From OMIW01 sp044235645 (GTDB lineage Bacteria; Bdellovibrionota_C; UBA2361; OMIW01), in assembly GCA_044235645.1 (NCBI GenBank), contig JBIIHQ010000008.1, forward strand, positions 91,018-155,017: 64,000 nt of DNA. Reading direction: 5' to 3'. The first letter of the stretch is position 1. Every line of letters starts with the position of its first letter. The notes beneath the pieces are model-generated. The model was not told the DNA's origin. It saw nothing but the letters and a program-made list of their open reading frames with translations, and did not search any database. A program made the position numbers and the translations under genes. Below, one piece after another: positions 62,073 through 64,000 of the stretch.

Positions 62073-62690
62073 CTAAAAGACTACCTTTACTGCCACACCA
62101 GAGTGGGGATACCCATTCGTGTATCGATACTCAATGATCTTCCTCTCATACTTCGTCCCTCGATACCACGGTTCAGTATCTCCCCACGTGACCCTCGTTG
62201 GGGTCAATACGCTCACCCCATTATCCTCGACGACGAAAGTCACGGGCAGATCCATATTGGTCGCATACTTGATTGCCTCATGCCAAATCCCGCATTCCGC
62301 ACTCATATCTCCGGTGAATAACCAAACGTGGTCATTCCTCGCCTCTCGCTTGATCTGCATCGCCGTTCCAACTGCCACACCAGCAAGGCTTCCAACAAGG
62401 CCAGAGCAAAATACGCGATGAGCAGGAAAGCACAGAGAAATACTCTTTCCCTCCAGAATTGCCTCCTTCACCTCTTGTCGCGGAACTCCCTTTAGCAAGC
62501 AGTGATGATGGGATGCCCAGTAGCTGAAAATGTAGTCCTGAGGCTGAACGTTTTCGAAGATTGATATCAATGCTTCCTCACAGCCCGACCGAAGATGAAT
62601 AGGTGCTCTGATCATGCCCTTGAGATAACAGTCTTTGATATCTTCTTCAAATTGGACCAGCGATTCTGCAGTGAAGTGGGTCTCTGGCAT
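62073..62690 (-). CDS. TPP-enzyme TPP-binding subunit (E1-alpha-like)
   Basis: The 205-residue protein has the TPP pyrophosphate motif GDMSAECG ... NGVSV (Gly127-Asp128 to Asn157) and SISLCFPAHRVFCSGLVGS upstream, as in dehydrogenase E1-alpha subunits. It is much shorter than pyruvate dehydrogenase E1-alpha (about 320 or more) but similar to short split TPP enzymes found in sugar loci. The end YRYTNGYPHSGVAVKVVF looks like a natural C-terminus. It should supply a two-carbon or other carbanion donor chemistry with the beta-like subunit. Confidence 0.75.
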   Translation of the reverse strand: MPETHFTAESLVQFEEDIKDCYLKGMIRAPIHLRSGCEEALISIFENVQPQDYIFSYWASHHHCLLKGVPRQEVKEAILEGKSISLCFPAHRVFCSGLVGSLAGVAVGTAMQIKREARNDHVWLFTGDMSAECGIWHEAIKYATNMDLPVTFVVEDNGVSVLTPTRVTWGDTEPWYRGTKYERKIIEYRYTNGYPHSGVAVKVVF

Positions 62691-63002
62691 AGGTCATCCT
62701 CGATTTTAAAACCCTTAGTAGGATGACAAAGATCTTATTTAGGATCCTTTGCTCTTCGATTGTTGGGTCGTAATCCCCGGCTCGGTCTTCATCGAATTTT
62801 ATTCTATCCAGGTTTTAGCTTCGGTCACAAAAGGCCCTGCTATTACTTCGGTCGCTCAATCGCCGCCATTATTTCCCCGAGGAAGGCAAAGGTACTCATA
62901 TGAATCAGAGGAAACTTTTCGATAGCTCGGGTCATCGAAAGGGGTGTGGGAGTGAGCCCCTCAAAGAGGCTCCGACGGCGTGAAACAGAGTAGGAGAGTT
63001 TG
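62691..63002. other. Intergenic region between divergent TPP subunit and methyltransferase genes
   Basis: 312 bases, promoter region for both directions by position. No clear -35/-10 pair that I would support, and no RNA gene. Confidence 0.45.
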
Positions 63003-63899
63003 ATGACAGAGTTTAGGCTTAAACAAGTCGCTGAAAAGCTCGTCCATGATATGTGTATCGAAATGAATACGCCGTATTTTGGGCCCCATCTGTACGCCCG
63101 CCAAGGAGACTCTCGACGGCATATTTATATGCAAGCCGTTGTTCATACGCAAAGCTTGCACTTGGGAGACCGCCCACTCAAAGTTCTCGAAATTGGTTCG
63201 TGGGCGGGCGGATCTGCTATTACCTGGGGAGCCGCTCTAAAGGCACATCACCAAGGACGGGGATCGGTAATTTGCGTTGACCCCTGGCGACCCTATTTTG
63301 AGGAAAAACAGCTGTCCTCTGGACTCGTTTACGAAGTTATGTCCTCAGCAGCAAAAACGGGCGAAATATACGAACTTTTCCTCCATAATATAAAGTCGGC
63401 TGAGGTTGACGACATTGTTTTCCCATTCCGTGGCTCAAGCGACCAAGTCCTCCCATTATTTGCTGACGGATCTTTCGATATCATTTTTTTAGATGGCTCC
63501 CATTCATATCATTGCGTCGCAAAAGACATCCAGAACACCGCTCGACTTCTCAACAATAACGGAATTCTCTGCGGCGATGATCTCGAATTGCAATTGGATA
63601 CAGTTGATCCTATTCACAATGCTGAGAATTGTAGTCTTGACTATATTCAAGACCCCCGTACGCGAGCTTTCTATCATCCTGGAGTGACAAAGGCCGTTGG
63701 GGAGTACTTTGGAAGAGTGAGTGTTTGGGAGGGTTTTTGGGCAATGCGGCGTATCGAGGGCCGTTGGGACAAGGTCCATTTGGCTGATTGCAATCGATAT
63801 TCGGTGCCCCCTCATTTGCATAATCCAACTAGTAGCGTCTCAAGTCTCCTCATTGAAGCAATTGATAATCGGCGAGCTATAACCGAATCTGGTGTTTAA
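63003..63899 (+). CDS. Class I SAM-dependent methyltransferase
   Basis: The 298-residue protein (start ATG at 63003, after AGGAG) has the SAM motif VLEIGSWAGGSAI near 63-75, a second motif CVDPWRPYF, and FDIIFLDGSHSYHCVAKDIQN, close to the Methyltransf_24/CmcI-like group common in polysaccharide loci. It is probably an O- or N-methyltransferase acting on a sugar, but the acceptor is unknown. Confidence 0.8.
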   Translation: MTEFRLKQVAEKLVHDMCIEMNTPYFGPHLYARQGDSRRHIYMQAVVHTQSLHLGDRPLKVLEIGSWAGGSAITWGAALKAHHQGRGSVICVDPWRPYFEEKQLSSGLVYEVMSSAAKTGEIYELFLHNIKSAEVDDIVFPFRGSSDQVLPLFADGSFDIIFLDGSHSYHCVAKDIQNTARLLNNNGILCGDDLELQLDTVDPIHNAENCSLDYIQDPRTRAFYHPGVTKAVGEYFGRVSVWEGFWAMRRIEGRWDKVHLADCNRYSVPPHLHNPTSSVSSLLIEAIDNRRAITESGV

Positions 63900-63974
63900 G
63901 GGTTTAAAAGGAAGCGGCGTATCTGGTTGATTGTTAGTTGGCAAACAAAACATTTAACCGAGGAGTACGCCACC

Positions 63975-64000
63975 ATGAGCAAGAGTAATGTGATTGAGCT
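63975..64000 (+). CDS. Start of a gene cut by the right window edge
   Basis: An ATG at 63975 with CGAGGAG 8 bases upstream opens MSKSNVIE. Only eight codons are visible. It follows the methyltransferase gene on the same strand. Product unknown. Confidence 0.5.

Noticed and set aside
1..64000. CRISPR array
   Set aside because: No regularly spaced short repeats were found on scanning the intergenic regions.

Overview
The window reads as one contiguous piece of a Gram-negative, motile bacterial chromosome with a GC content a little above 50%. Lipoproteins, type II secretion proteins GspL/GspM/GspN, a flagellar hook protein behind a sigma-54-type promoter, a methyl-accepting chemotaxis protein and a nucleotide-sugar locus all point to an outer-membrane organism of proteobacterial or deltaproteobacteria/Bdellovibrionota-like type. 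That placement is an inference from gene content, not from a marker-gene tree.

Layout. 1-4.1 kb is a scarred region. A 443-bp segment is present twice (1-443 and 2618-3060). It carries the 3' end of pheA facing the 3' end of a HAD-type phosphatase gene. The left copy keeps the pheA end but has lost most of the phosphatase, whose stub is joined in frame to a decayed IS1634-type transposase. The right copy keeps the whole phosphatase but only a broken pheA. An SGNH hydrolase gene lies between them. 4.2-8 kb holds creD-creB-creC (two-component system plus membrane protein). 8.5-12.5 kb is a compact aroB-aroA-aroK-aroE shikimate operon, followed by two tandem paralogues of unknown function (12.7-14.9 kb). 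15-17 kb holds trmL, rdgB and an mgtC-like gene. 17.3-19.9 kb has two divergent sigma-70-like genes, the second overlapping a small unknown gene. 20.3-23.5 kb is gspLMN. 23.5-33 kb is a mixed set: exported proteins, rsmB, an MCP, nadK, an acyl-CoA dehydrogenase and a CYTH protein. 33-45.5 kb holds flgE, an aldo/keto reductase, hmgA, a usg-truA pair, two PLP enzymes in tandem, a six-hairpin glycosidase-like protein and a GroES-like protein. 45.7-48.6 kb is a minus-strand run: inositol-phosphatase-like, uridine kinase, thioredoxin-like, peroxiredoxin. tRNA-Ile(GAU) and tRNA-Ala(UGC) follow with no rRNA genes. rpiA, a PGPGW protein and aguA come next, then a secreted glycosidase-like protein with a very basic tail.

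53.3-64 kb is the most unusual part. It holds an L-2-hydroxyglutarate-oxidase-like flavoprotein, an NAD-dependent epimerase, a GHMP sugar kinase and a nucleotidyltransferase of the kind that make GDP-D-glycero-D-manno-heptose, an RmlC-like cupin epimerase, a DegT-fold enzyme with His in place of the PLP lysine (as in ColD/E1 C3-dehydratases), a radical SAM protein with an N-terminal region resembling cobalamin-binding domains, two short TPP-enzyme halves and a methyltransferase. Together these suggest activation, C3-deoxygenation and possibly carbon-branching of a heptose or other sugar for a surface polysaccharide. The individual families are recognised from motifs. The combined pathway is an inference.
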